DNA of 64,000 bases. Origin: Dermanyssus gallinae (taxonomy: Eukaryota > Arthropoda > Arachnida > Mesostigmata > Dermanyssidae). The translations under genes were made by a program, and so were the position numbers. The stretch covers positions 218,501 through 282,500 of the forward strand of contig QVRM01001471.1 in assembly GCA_003439945.1 (NCBI GenBank). Reading direction: 5' to 3'. The first letter of the stretch is position 1, and every line of letters starts with the position of its first letter. Of this stretch, positions 1-8,325 are shown in pieces. Under the pieces are notes generated by a model. It was not told the DNA's origin and ran no database searches. It saw only the letters and a list, made by a program, of their open reading frames with translations.

Positions 1-443
1 CATTTCAGCATCATTCCTAAATGCTCACACTAGCACTGAAATAACGTCAGTGGCGTCGTATGGGATTAAGCTAATGTGGGACTACTTACGAAGAGGCAGA
101 TGGGGGATCTAGGCGATAACACCCTTAAAATATGATTGAGTTTTCCATGCAATCCGAGGACCGCTCTCGTGTACGCTCCGGCGGTAGCTCTCCCATTGAT
201 CATCTTGTTGTTCTGATCTCAAGGCAATTGTAGCGTTGGGAGAACAAACGGGTCAGCAAGGAAAGATCCTCTGTAAGATTTTTAGTATGTCCTAGTTCGT
301 TTCCTTGTTGTTGGGTTCAACAGCTCTGTATGTAGACAAGATTACTTCCATGAAACGGACAAAAACCACGCTTGCAAATTTTGTGACAACGATATCTCTC
401 TCCAGCAGCGTGACTGCAAAGCCTCGATAAGCTTCGGTTACCT
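1..443. other. No gene recognised
   Basis: No exon, transposase or retroelement motif is visible here. A 67-codon minus-strand open frame overlaps the palindrome at 444-493 and has no recognisable protein features. Confidence 0.5.
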
Positions 444-493
444 GGCCCGCTTCTGGCCTATACATATGCATTTGTATAGGCCAGAAGCGGGCC
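444..493. repeat. Perfect 21-bp inverted repeat (hairpin)
   Basis: Two 21-base arms starting GGCCCGCTTCTGG and ending CCAGAAGCGGGCC surround an 8-base loop containing ATGCAT. The arms are GC-rich in AT-rich surroundings. The sequence just after repeats the loop side (CAATACAAATGCATGTA), suggesting local duplication. No element was recognised. Confidence 0.85.
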
Positions 494-543
494 AATACAA
501 ATGCATGTAAGTATTAATTAAAATTAATAAACAATAACAGAAA

Positions 544-826
544 GTGGAGATGCATTACGTTTGGTGGACGATCCGTCAGAGTCTGCCAGTGAAGCAGTTG
601 CTTGTACGGAAGAAGTTGGAGCCATTAAGATTAAACTACATACTGCTTACATGCTCTGCCTTGCTTGACCCTGAAGAATTAATCGTCTATGATGACGTCT
701 GCAGAGACATACTTAGTGAAATCCTAAACGTCCTTTTAGAAGAGAACATCTGGCAGAGAACAAGTTTTCCGATGCGTGAAGGTGGTATGGGCGTTAAAAG
801 AGCTAATGACCTAGCCCCTGTCTGCT
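544..826 (+). pseudogene. YLDDG-type retroelement ORF fragment, upstream part
   Basis: The open frame encodes a segment with RLNYILLT, an acidic helix and a R-E-G-G-M-G-V motif. The same order is seen in the longer minus-strand retroelement frame at 45592-46896, which has RLNYILRT, ETLSEVLNVAL, SEGGLGLRS and LALLCYAASL. The frame is cut at 826/827 by a mariner (828-2148) and resumes after it with Y-A-A-S-L-V at 2149. It belongs to the region downstream of the reverse-transcriptase catalytic motif. It is a relic without start or RT core. Family assignment is by comparison inside the window. Confidence 0.7.
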
Positions 827-827
827 A

Positions 828-2148
828 CGAGGTGTGTTCAAAACGTATCGCGACTTTTGAATTTTCGCGGGTTGCGTATATTCGAATTTCGATTTTTTGT
901 GGCGTTATGTTGGTACTCATGTCTCTCACTTATGCCGACAAGCTCGGCCATTTTGAATGTTCACTTAATTGTTGACAGCTGCTTTGCTTGCACGTGTTTT
1001 GGATCGTCTTCGATTTTTACCTATTCAAAAAAATGGATCAAAGGACCTGTATCAAATTTTGTGTGAAAAACGAAATTAAGTGCGCGGATGCATTCCGAAT
1101 GTTGACTGTGGCATACGGAGAAGCTACCTTGGACCGAAGCAACGTTTATCGGTGGTACAAAATGTTCTCAGAAGGCCGAGAAGATGTGAACGACGAAGAG
1201 CGTGCCGGACGCCCGAGCACTTCAACAACAGACGAAAAAATTAATGAAGTGGAGAAAATGGTATTGGCCAATCGTCGAATCACCGTTAGAGAAGTTGCTA
1301 AGGACCTAAACATATCGATTGGCTCGTGCCATTCGATTTTTATCAATGATTTGGGCATGAGACGGGTCGCCGCGAAATTCGTACCAAAATTGCTCAATTG
1401 CGACCAAAAACAGCATCGCATGAACATTGCTAATGAGATGTTGGACTCTGTCCGCGACGACCCAAATTTGCTCCAGAGGGTCATAACTGATGACGAATCG
1501 TGGGTTTATGGTTATGACGTGGAAACCAAAGCTCAATCATCTCAATGGAAGCTGCCGCACGAACCAAGACCGAAAAAAGCGCGCCAAGTTCGGTCGAATG
1601 TGAAAGTTTTGCTGACAGTTTTCTTCGATTGCAGGGGCGTGGTGCATCATGAGTTCTTGCCACAGAGTAGTACGGTCAATAAGGAATATTACCTGCAAGT
1701 TATGCGCAATTTGCGCGAAGCAATCCGCCAGAAACGCCCGGATTTGTGGAAGAACAAAAATTGGCTTTTGCACCACGATAACGCCCCTGCTCACACATCG
1801 TTGCTTGTGCGCGAGTTTTTGGCCAAAAACAACACACTAATGATGCCGCAGCCACCGTGTTCCCCAGATCTGGCCCCCTGTGACTTTTTCTTGTTCCCTA
1901 AACTGAAGAGGCCCATGAAAGGACGACGTTACGCTACGCTTGACGAGATAAAGACGGCATCGAAGGAGGAGCTGAACAAGATAAAAAAAAATGGTTTTTT
2001 GAAGTGCTTCGAAGATTGGAAAAACCGTTGGCACAAGTGTATAATATCTCATGGGGATTACTTTGAAGGGGACAAAATAGATATTCATGAATAAATGAAT
2101 AATTTTTGAAAAAACACAAAAGTCGCGATACGTTTTGAACACACTATG
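828..2148 (+). mobile_element. Mariner transposon 1, apparently complete
   Basis: Terminal inverted repeats begin near 828 and end near 2148; about 28 of 31 bases match (core GTGTGTTCAAAACGTATCGC). A TA dinucleotide sits at 826-827 and at 2149-2150, the target-site duplication expected for Tc1/mariner elements. Removing the element rejoins the interrupted retroelement frame at a tyrosine codon, which confirms the boundaries. It carries one uninterrupted transposase frame. At about 1.32 kb it has the usual mariner length. Confidence 0.93.
1033..2094 (+). CDS. Mariner transposase (D,D34D), intact
   Basis: This 353-residue frame starts at ATG 1033; the open frame extends upstream to 988 without an ATG, and 1033 gives the normal mariner length. 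The N-terminal third holds the helix-turn-helix DNA-binding part, with NVYRWYKMFSEGRED, the GRPST linker and REVAKDLNIS. The DDE/D catalytic part follows: TDDESWVY (first D), HHDNAPAHT (second D) and PPCSPDLAPCDFF (third D). The last two aspartates are 34 residues apart, the mariner signature. The protein would bind the inverted repeats and cut and paste the element at TA sites. No stop or frameshift is seen, so it could be functional; activity is inference. Confidence 0.93.
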   Translation: MDQRTCIKFCVKNEIKCADAFRMLTVAYGEATLDRSNVYRWYKMFSEGREDVNDEERAGRPSTSTTDEKINEVEKMVLANRRITVREVAKDLNISIGSCHSIFINDLGMRRVAAKFVPKLLNCDQKQHRMNIANEMLDSVRDDPNLLQRVITDDESWVYGYDVETKAQSSQWKLPHEPRPKKARQVRSNVKVLLTVFFDCRGVVHHEFLPQSSTVNKEYYLQVMRNLREAIRQKRPDLWKNKNWLLHHDNAPAHTSLLVREFLAKNNTLMMPQPPCSPDLAPCDFFLFPKLKRPMKGRRYATLDEIKTASKEELNKIKKNGFLKCFEDWKNRWHKCIISHGDYFEGDKIDIHE

Positions 2149-2620
2149 TACGCTGCTTCACTTGTCCGATTTGGTCCGGTGACAGCCTCGTTAGCGAAGG
2201 AAGTAAATCGGCGCCTAATAAGACATGAAACCAGTAAGGCACAATACACTATCAGAATCATTCTGGATCCGGGCGCTTTAGAATAATACCCTAGCCAATA
2301 TAATCTAGACGAGCTTACAAGCAACAAAAAGAAGTAGAGATATTTTAGAGAAGCTTGTTTTCGGGAGAGACCGCGCGAGGTTCTAGGCGTAACAAGATAC
2401 CTTCAGTGGCGGTTGGCTTAAAGCCTTACCCAGCTCGGCTCTACGCTGGATATCAACTTTTTCCGCATCCTATCAGCACTTAGAATCAGCGCTTCCGTCT
2501 CAGAGTCATTTTTGTGTAAATTGTGTGGAAAATGGTAGATTCCAGTGGCCTACACTGGAAAACGCCTACACACTACAACTTTGAGTTGCCTAAAGTGTGC
2601 CAGTGATCGCCCAGGCACGC
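2149..2620 (+). pseudogene. YLDDG-type retroelement ORF fragment, downstream part
   Basis: This continues the frame broken by mariner 1. Y-A-A-S-L-V matches C-Y-A-A-S-L-I of the 45592-46896 copy. Further on, in a shifted frame with stops, LSALRISASVSESFLC-K-L-C matches the Cys-rich stretch AAALRIGAPICESYECRAC of that copy. Several stops and shifts show decay. It fades out before the mariner 2 end at 2679. Confidence 0.6.
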
Positions 2621-2744
2621 TAAACCAGCAACACGAAAGCCAGAAAACGGAACAAATCTGGACTAAAAACAAAATATACAGGTAGTTCAACAAGTTCTTA
2701 AAATGAAAACCAAGAATTTTCCAAATCTTGTTTTTAATTTTTTC

Positions 2745-2950
2745 TTATTCGATATACTCCCCGAGAAACTCAATACACTTTTCCCACCGAGATTTCAGAG
2801 CATTTATACCTCTTGAGTAGAATTCCGCGTCTTTAGACTGAAAATAGGCATTGACAGCAGCCTTAACCTCTTCATTGCTGGAAAAACGCTTTCCACAGAG
2901 ACTATTCTTTAAATGTCCGAAGAGGAAATAATCAGAGGGGGCCAGGTCTA
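2745..2950 (-). pseudogene. Mariner 2a transposase, C-terminal part
   Basis: Read on the - strand, this encodes the third catalytic motif DLAPSDYFLF, then a segment ending in GEYIE and a TAA stop at 2747-2745. It aligns directly with the C-terminus of the sister copy (12820-13023). It is separated from the rest of the gene by the nested insert. Confidence 0.87.
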
Positions 2951-2951
2951 G

Positions 2952-3240
2952 GGGACGTGTGGCGGCGTGGTCTAGGGGACTAGTGCGCTAGTCATGGTTG
3001 TCATCTACCGGGGTGTCGCCGGTTCGATCCCTGTTGTTGGTCGAATTTTCTTTGAGCGATGCTCATTGAGAATAGATGATAAACCATACCGCTGAGAGTC
3101 AGCGGCCATGCTGCCACAAGGACTGTTGGGGAAACCCTAGATATCTTAACATGTCCGGCCCTCGGTGCATTAAAGATATACCTCAGGTTAAGTACCAAGC
3201 CCGTAAGGGACGGAGGATAGTCTAGAATTAAAAACAACCT
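2952..3240 (+). mobile_element. SINE-A copy 1 (tRNA-derived)
   Basis: The head has a pol III A-box-like GTGGTCTAGGGGACTAG (around 2967-2983) and a B box GGTTCGATCCC (3021-3031), as in a tRNA. The body includes GAGAATAGATGATAAA, ACAAGGACTGTTGGGG and a 3' end GAATTAAAAACAA. The same body recurs in reverse orientation at 5243-5470 and partly at 50300-50400, which marks a repeated family rather than a tRNA gene. It sits inside mariner 2a. Confidence 0.75.
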
Positions 3241-3277
3241 CCTTAAAAAATGTTTTTAATTCTAGGTCTGGAGAATA

Positions 3278-3301
3278 GGCGGGAGTAACTATGACTCTCT
3301 T
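3278..3301 (+). other. 28S rRNA fragment: R2 insertion-site upstream flank
   Basis: The 24 bases match the conserved 28S rRNA segment immediately upstream of the R2 retrotransposon target (contains GCGGGAGTAACTATGACTC then TCTT). In intact 28S the next bases are AAGGTAGCC; here the sequence changes to unrelated GC-rich DNA at 3302. That is the junction expected for the 5' end of an R2-type element. It is not an rRNA gene. Confidence 0.85.
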
Positions 3302-3887
3302 TCCGGCGTTGGTCCGCTGGCGCGCGACTTCCGCGTGCTGCGGGACCTTCACGCGCCCCCATGAAAGTTAGTCAGACGGTGCAAACTCCCAATAATAACT
3401 CTCCCGAGGTCACTTTTGTTGGCGCGGGAGGCGAGGCATACGATATAGATTGAGTGGCAACGAATTCATATTGTCATTCTGTCGTGGCCCGAGGGCTGTT
3501 AAGGCTACTATGATTGTACGGGGGAAGTGTGCTGCACATGAAACCCGGGCCGGACGGTTAATGCCCTGGGCTTTAGCAACCTGGGAGTACCGTCTGGGAC
3601 GCCTGCTGCCTTGGCTTAATAGGCACAACGAGAGCGAAGTAGCCACATGAACGCAGACCGCCCGTCGAGAGGACCATCTGGCTCCGTTGTTGCTTCGGTA
3701 ACAGCGGGGAACCCCTGCTCTGGAGTGGGTCGAGCTTCCCTTCAGGAGGTGAGTAATATTCTGGGGTGTAACGCGGAATCGCGAGGTGATCGCGTCTAAT
3801 CGGTAGGGCGGAGTAGTGTGGTACCTCCATTCCGAACCTCGATAGGGGGGAGGGTGGGGGATCTGCTGGCCTGTCTATTCGGGCTGG
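3302..3887 (+). mobile_element. Putative 5' region of an R2-type element, displaced from 28S
   Basis: This GC-rich stretch starts exactly where an R2 element would begin in 28S rDNA. Its first 70 bases have strong pairing potential (GGTCCGC with GCGGGACC around 3330-3350), compatible with the self-cleaving HDV-like ribozyme known at R2 5' ends, but I could not fold it. No R2 protein motif is visible, and the piece ends at the mariner sequence near 3887 without a recognisable 3' end. It may be a 3'-truncated or internally deleted R2 copy. The identity rests on the flank and is inference. Confidence 0.5.
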
Positions 3888-4715
3888 CGGTTCAATAAGT
3901 TCGAACCTCAGTTGGGCCAGTTTTGCCGTTGCTTGCCGCGACTTGTGTGCGGGAGCATTGTCCTGGTGAAACAGGACAACCTTCTTCTGCAAAGCGGGCC
4001 GTTTCACGATGAGTTCTTGCTTCAGGCAGTCCAACAGTCTTGCATAATATTCTCCCGTTATCGTTTTACCGCTCTCAAGGTAGTCGACCGGAATTATTCC
4101 ACGTTGGTCCCAAAAAACCGTAGCCATCATCTTTCCGGCCGATGCCGTTGTCCGCACCCTATTCGGAGGTCCTTCACCAGGTGCACACCATTGACGAGAT
4201 GCTTCTTGGGTCTCGGGAGTGTAGTGATGGACCCAGCTTTCATCGACGGTCACGAATCTGCGCAAAAAATCCAACGGATTTTTCGACATCTTGGCCAAAT
4301 TTCGCTGTGAAGCGGAAACACGCGCGTCTTTTTGGCCTTGGTTGAGCAAATGCGGCACCCATTTTGCTCTGAGCTTTTTCATCTTCAAGTTTTCGTGCAG
4401 GATGAAATGCACTCTACCCAAACTGATCCCCACGGCCTCCGCTATCTCCCTAATGTTCACTCGCTTATCTGCGGCAACGATTTTCCGCACTTTTTCCACG
4501 TTTTCCTCATCAGTTGCCGTTTTTGGGCGTCCTGAACGTAGTTCATCCTCGGTGCTCCTGCGACCTCTTTTTAACTCATTAATCCAGTTGGAAACAGTGG
4601 CAAAACATGGCGCAGAGTCATCGTACACCTCGTCTAACTCAGTTTTCACTTGGGTCGCATTCCAACCTTTGAAATAAAAATGCTTGATAACCACTCGAAA
4701 CTCTTTTTTCTCCAT
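3888..4715 (-). pseudogene. Mariner 2a transposase, N-terminal and first two catalytic motifs
   Basis: The frame starts at ATG 4715 with M-E-K-K-E-F. It runs through the HTH region (FATVSNWINELKRG, the GRPKT linker and REIAEAVGIS) to the first catalytic motif TVDESWVHH and the second HQDNAPAHK. It then reads FELIEPP and enters unrelated GC-rich insert sequence. The third aspartate motif and the C-terminus lie separately at 2745-2950. As it stands the gene is broken and cannot give a full transposase. Confidence 0.88.
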
Positions 4716-4892
4716 TTTTCAAAATCACGCCGATACGTTGCACGGGAAAAGCGATCAAACGAAATCGCAACGGCCAATCACCATAATATTTTGACTGCTA
4801 GCATTCGAAAAGTTGCTGTTTCCAATAGCGGTGAAAGCACGCCAAAATTCGAATTCTGAAAAGCTCATTTTAAGAACTTGTTGAACTACCTG

Positions 4893-5242
4893 TATTTTGG
4901 GCCTATTGCCATAGAAACACTCACTAAAAACAATCACCAGGGGAACCAAAGTATTCCTAAAATAAATAAGTAAGCGAAGCCACGAGCAAAGAAGAGAGGG
5001 TGCATTCTTAAGCCAAGCATTGTCTTTGGCCGTTTGCAGAGGAAACGCGGCATCTAATTTAATGGTAATTCTTTAAAGGAGTGAATAAGGTAATTCTGTA
5101 AAGTTTTGCGACAATACGTTCAGACGTCACAACTGTAACAACGTTTAACATGCATCAATAATAACAAAAATAAAACTATAAGTCAAAGGCAGACATTTTT
5201 AAAACGGTTTTACGGATACTAAGTTGATAGAAGATATCCTAA
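4893..5242. other. No gene recognised
   Basis: AT-rich sequence between mariner 2a and SINE-A copy 2; I see no exon or element motif. Confidence 0.5.
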
Positions 5243-5470
5243 GCTGTTTTTAATTCCGGACTATCCACATTCCTCGCGCCGTAAGGCATATCTTCAATGC
5301 ATCAAGGGCCAGACATATGGGGATTTCTAGCTCCTACCCAACAGTCCTTAAAGCAGCATAGCCATAAACTGTCAGTGGTATGCTTTATCATCTATTCTCA
5401 GTGATTACCTCTCAAACATTATTGGATCAACAACAGGAATCGACCCGACCACAAACAGACATGTTCGTAC
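5243..5470 (-). mobile_element. SINE-A copy 2, reverse orientation
   Basis: Read on the - strand, it shows the degenerate B box GGGTCGATTCCTGTTG, then GAGAATAGATGATAAAG, AAGGACTGTTGGG, TGTCTGGCCCTTGATGCAT and the end GAATTAAAAACAGC. These match copy 1 (2952-3240) block by block. The A-box region is too decayed to define. Confidence 0.72.
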
Positions 5471-5857
5471 ACTAATTCTGCTCAAAACTACAACACTATT
5501 ATTGGACACACTACATTGCCAGTACAAACACGATCGACAGTACATATAGGATAGAACAGATATATAACTAGAGTAGAAGTATAAGCGTAGCAGGACCCGC
5601 ACATCATCGGCAAGTACGAACGAAAGAATGCGGCTGCACTTACCGCACTGCACTGCACCCCACAGCAACACAGCAGATACGAGACGCAACTATAGTTCTC
5701 TAGTATGCTATACATATCCACACACGGAACCTTGCGCTGCTCGATCGGGGGTCACTGGCTCAAGAAGCACGCAACCAGCAATCGACATCGAAAGTGAGCT
5801 TCCGCAAGCAAAACACACGACGTTATGTCATTTGCAATTCGTGCCGCCCTCTCTTAC

Positions 5858-6631
5858 CTGTAGTTGAAGCAGTCAACTGGCGTCAGCTGGCACGGCAGCG
5901 GATCGAAGTCGTTGTGCGTGTTCACAATTTTGTCCTCCAACGGAAACACCGTGACAGACGCGACGGCCGCCACCAGCTCGAATGACGCGCCGACCGCAAT
6001 CACGTACGTGTAGAGTCCGCTGTCGGCCGGCAGCACGTAGGGCCGATGGAGCGTCGCTGAGGTGAAGTAGGCGCCGCGTTCATCGACGAGCGGACGCCAG
6101 TCTCGCATCCAGCGGCCGGCCCCGGCTGTCACGTTTGGAAACTGCTTCAGCAGCTCGCGCACGTCGTCGGCTTACCGCCAGCCGTAGATGCTGGTCGGCG
6201 TCGAGGCGCACCGAGAGCTGCCGGTGCTGAGCAGCAGCGCGGCCGAGCAGCGCGTAGATGCGTCGCTGGACGCTGTCAAGCGACGCAGCTTCGTTGACGA
6301 CGGCCGCCCCCGCCGAACCCGCACCGTAACCACCACCACCACCGTGGCGGCCGCTGCTGAGGCACCGCTCGGACGGCACCGCCCGATGAGTGGGACCGAC
6401 GCAGGTCGACGCGCTCTCACCTCGCACACACCACCGGTCCTCCGTGTAGGATCGGCAGCGCGCGATACAGTGCGCCCGCACCCACGGCGTCCATTCGACG
6501 CGGCTGGCGACGCTGCTGTCGTCGGCGGCCGTTGCCCGTCGTACCGCCGCGACGACCAGGTCGACGGACGTCGCTCCGGCGGCGATGGTTAGATACAGCG
6601 CTAGTGGCGGCAGGCACCAATGAGCGCGCAT
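5858..6631 (-). CDS. First exon(s) of a secreted TSP1/Ig-like protein
   Basis: The start is ATG at 6631. A signal peptide (residues 1-22, core LPPLALYLTIAAGA) precedes a thrombospondin type 1-like module at residues about 47-90. This has W47-x-x-W50, then cysteines 55, 59, 68, 77 and 90 with R-W-C and C-V-G. A Gly-rich linker follows. After a frame break at 6175-6142, the next frame gives an Ig-like stretch with W-M-R-D-W and the D-S-G-L-Y signature. The exon ends at 5858 in TTCAACTACAG followed by GTAAGAG, a strong splice donor. Later exons are not visible and probably lie beyond the left edge. TSP1 plus Ig is typical of extracellular matrix or guidance proteins. The exact family is not recognised. 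Confidence 0.6.
6142..6175 (-). other. 34-bp GT...AG segment: mini-intron or frameshift
   Basis: On the - strand the sequence GTAAGC...CTGAAGCAG lies between residue 152 (L-A) in one frame and F-P-N-V-T in the frame that leads into the Ig-like region. Removing these 34 bases joins the frames exactly in phase 0. A single-base insertion (GTAAGCC for GTAGCC) would also explain the break while keeping the intervening residues. The segment is short for an animal intron. Both readings remain open. Confidence 0.45.
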
Positions 6632-7575
6632 CGTTGCTTTCCGCCATCAGCTACATAGAGACGCGACGCTACGCCAAGATGTGGCCCAAGATGTGGCCGC
6701 TCGTCTTCCGCTGGAGCCAGACGTTGTGCTAGCAAAAGAAGGTTGACGATGCACTTCGGGGATTGTGTGTCCGTTTGCTCTAGTCTCTGTCTGGACAAAC
6801 TTTTGTCATCTCTCGACTTGTTGACGCAACAAAAAAATTCGAGGTTGTGGTAACGTAGTCAACAACAGTGCTGTGCTTGAAGAAGACCGCCTGCGAGGGC
6901 GTCGTTGGCCGTATTTTGCGATCTAGGCACTTGGCCGGTACAAAGAAGTGTTTATATGTACATGTTGCCTCTTGTAAAAACAGTTAAAAGCACGTGCCAG
7001 TTATCGCAGCATCAAGCACGTGATTTCTCTGTGGACAAATTTCATTTTTATGATTCACGAGACATCGAGGGGGTGGCGCAAAAAAATCCGTCTCTCTAGT
7101 AGGTAGCCGGTGGCCACAGCAACTAGAACAACCTAGGCATTTTTTGCATATTTATTGTTTTTGGAAATGTTAATTGTTGTGTAGCAGATAAGATTCAGCT
7201 TAGCGCTGTTCTCTTAGCGGAAGTACGCAACAGGTTTTTAGCATATGTCCTCCAATAGGGATCCAACTTGCAAAGTCAGGCATCTTAATGCAAAGTCAAA
7301 CACCTGCTGTAAGAAGATGTTCTTGCATTTATTTTTAACTTCTAGAATTTCCCTCTATTTTATGCATAACAAAAAAAGTGGAAGTAATGCAAACTTTAAC
7401 AAGTAACTGATAACAAATTATACTATTTATTCATTGTAATTAATGACTAACGGTAGTAATATGAACGTGTCGGACTACAGGGAAAATATACAGGGAATAA
7501 AAAATACTGCGATGATTTACTAATCATTTACAATACATTTGCACACTCGGCAGTGCTCGCCTTAATAAAAATAGT
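6632..7575. other. Upstream region of the TSP1/Ig gene; no other gene
   Basis: This stretch lies upstream of the ATG at 6631 on the - strand and should hold its 5' UTR and promoter. I cannot place a start site. A TGTGGCCCAAGA-type direct repeat occurs near 6678-6700. No other coding signal was recognised. Confidence 0.4.

Positions 7576-7639
<64 letters not shown>
7576..7639. repeat. A-run followed by (AT)n microsatellite
   Basis: Fifteen A residues run into about 24 AT units. Confidence 0.95.
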
Positions 7640-7643
<4 letters not shown>

Positions 7644-8184
7644 TGTATATGTGCTATAAAAAAGCTGGATGTGCACATAAACAACAACATTATTTTCGAC
7701 TCCGAGGGAGCCTCGGCATTTGGTGTACATCTTAAAGGTGTCATATTGAACAAGTGGGACACCTGACTTAAATTGTTATAAAAAGTTGGTCCATTGTATT
7801 TATTTCTGTAATACAACTTATCAATAGAAAACGTTTTGCAAATGCTAAATGAGTGTACGTATACGTTGTCTCGTTCAATCCTTGCGTCTGCACGTGTCGA
7901 TCATATAATGATCATTCTTTCTTTCACCCCAACGATGTGTGTGCTGAAATCTAGGGCCCTAACTGTTCATTTAACTAAGGTCAAGTAGGTGCCGCGGCAA
8001 CTATTGGTTTTGTTTTCCCAAATTGCCCTCTTCCTTTCCCGAATTGGGTCATAATAGTAAGCCTGTCATCGGACCAGTTTAAATATTACCCAATAAAGGC
8101 CGCGCTACGTTCCAGAACCACACGCCCTCTGGAATTTGTTTCGGGCTACATGCACTTATTTATTCTTAGATCAAAGTGAAGCGT
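7640..8184. other. No gene recognised
   Basis: AT-rich unique-looking sequence without identifiable coding or element features. Confidence 0.5.
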
Positions 8185-8325
8185 TGAGCCCGGTGGCGTG
8201 GTGCATTCGCGTGCGCCTCATGACCAAAAAAGAGACACATAGGTGCACTGGTTCGATTCCCACCGTTGCACATTTGTATTTATGCGGTCCGTCTTACGAA
8301 GCAATGCGAAGGCAAACCGGTGTAC
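8185..8325 (+). mobile_element. SINE-B copy 1 (tRNA-derived)
   Basis: The pol III promoter-like head has a TGGTGCATTCGCGTGCGCC region and a B box GGTTCGATTCCCACC (from 8250). It is followed by CATTTGTATTTATG and TCTTACGAAGC. The same series is found in reverse at 14250-14403, including GACACATAGGTG before the B box. Two dispersed copies plus tRNA-like boxes indicate a SINE. Confidence 0.72.

Larger units (their letters stand above)
2679..4892 (-). mobile_element. Mariner transposon 2a, split by nested insertion
   Basis: Both ends carry the inverted repeat CAGGTAGTTCAACAAGTTCT and are flanked by TA (2677-2678 and 4893-4894). The transposase is on the - strand. About 0.93 kb of foreign DNA (near 2952-3887) lies inside the catalytic domain between the second and third aspartates. 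That insert holds a tRNA-derived SINE and a stretch beginning with the 28S rRNA R2 target flank. Without the insert the element would be about 1.28 kb, close to the 1290 bp of the sister copy at 11800-13089. Confidence 0.9.

Noticed and set aside
3278..3301. rRNA gene
   Set aside because: Only 24 bases match 28S and the sequence diverges exactly at the R2 site.
6188..6592. 134-codon plus-strand frame in the TSP1 gene region
   Set aside because: Mirror frame of the GC-rich minus-strand exon, which has a signal peptide, Cys pattern and splice donor.
7524..7816. Frames with long Tyr-Ile repeats here and at other AT tracts
   Set aside because: AT dinucleotide repeats read as alternating Tyr-Ile; no real protein.
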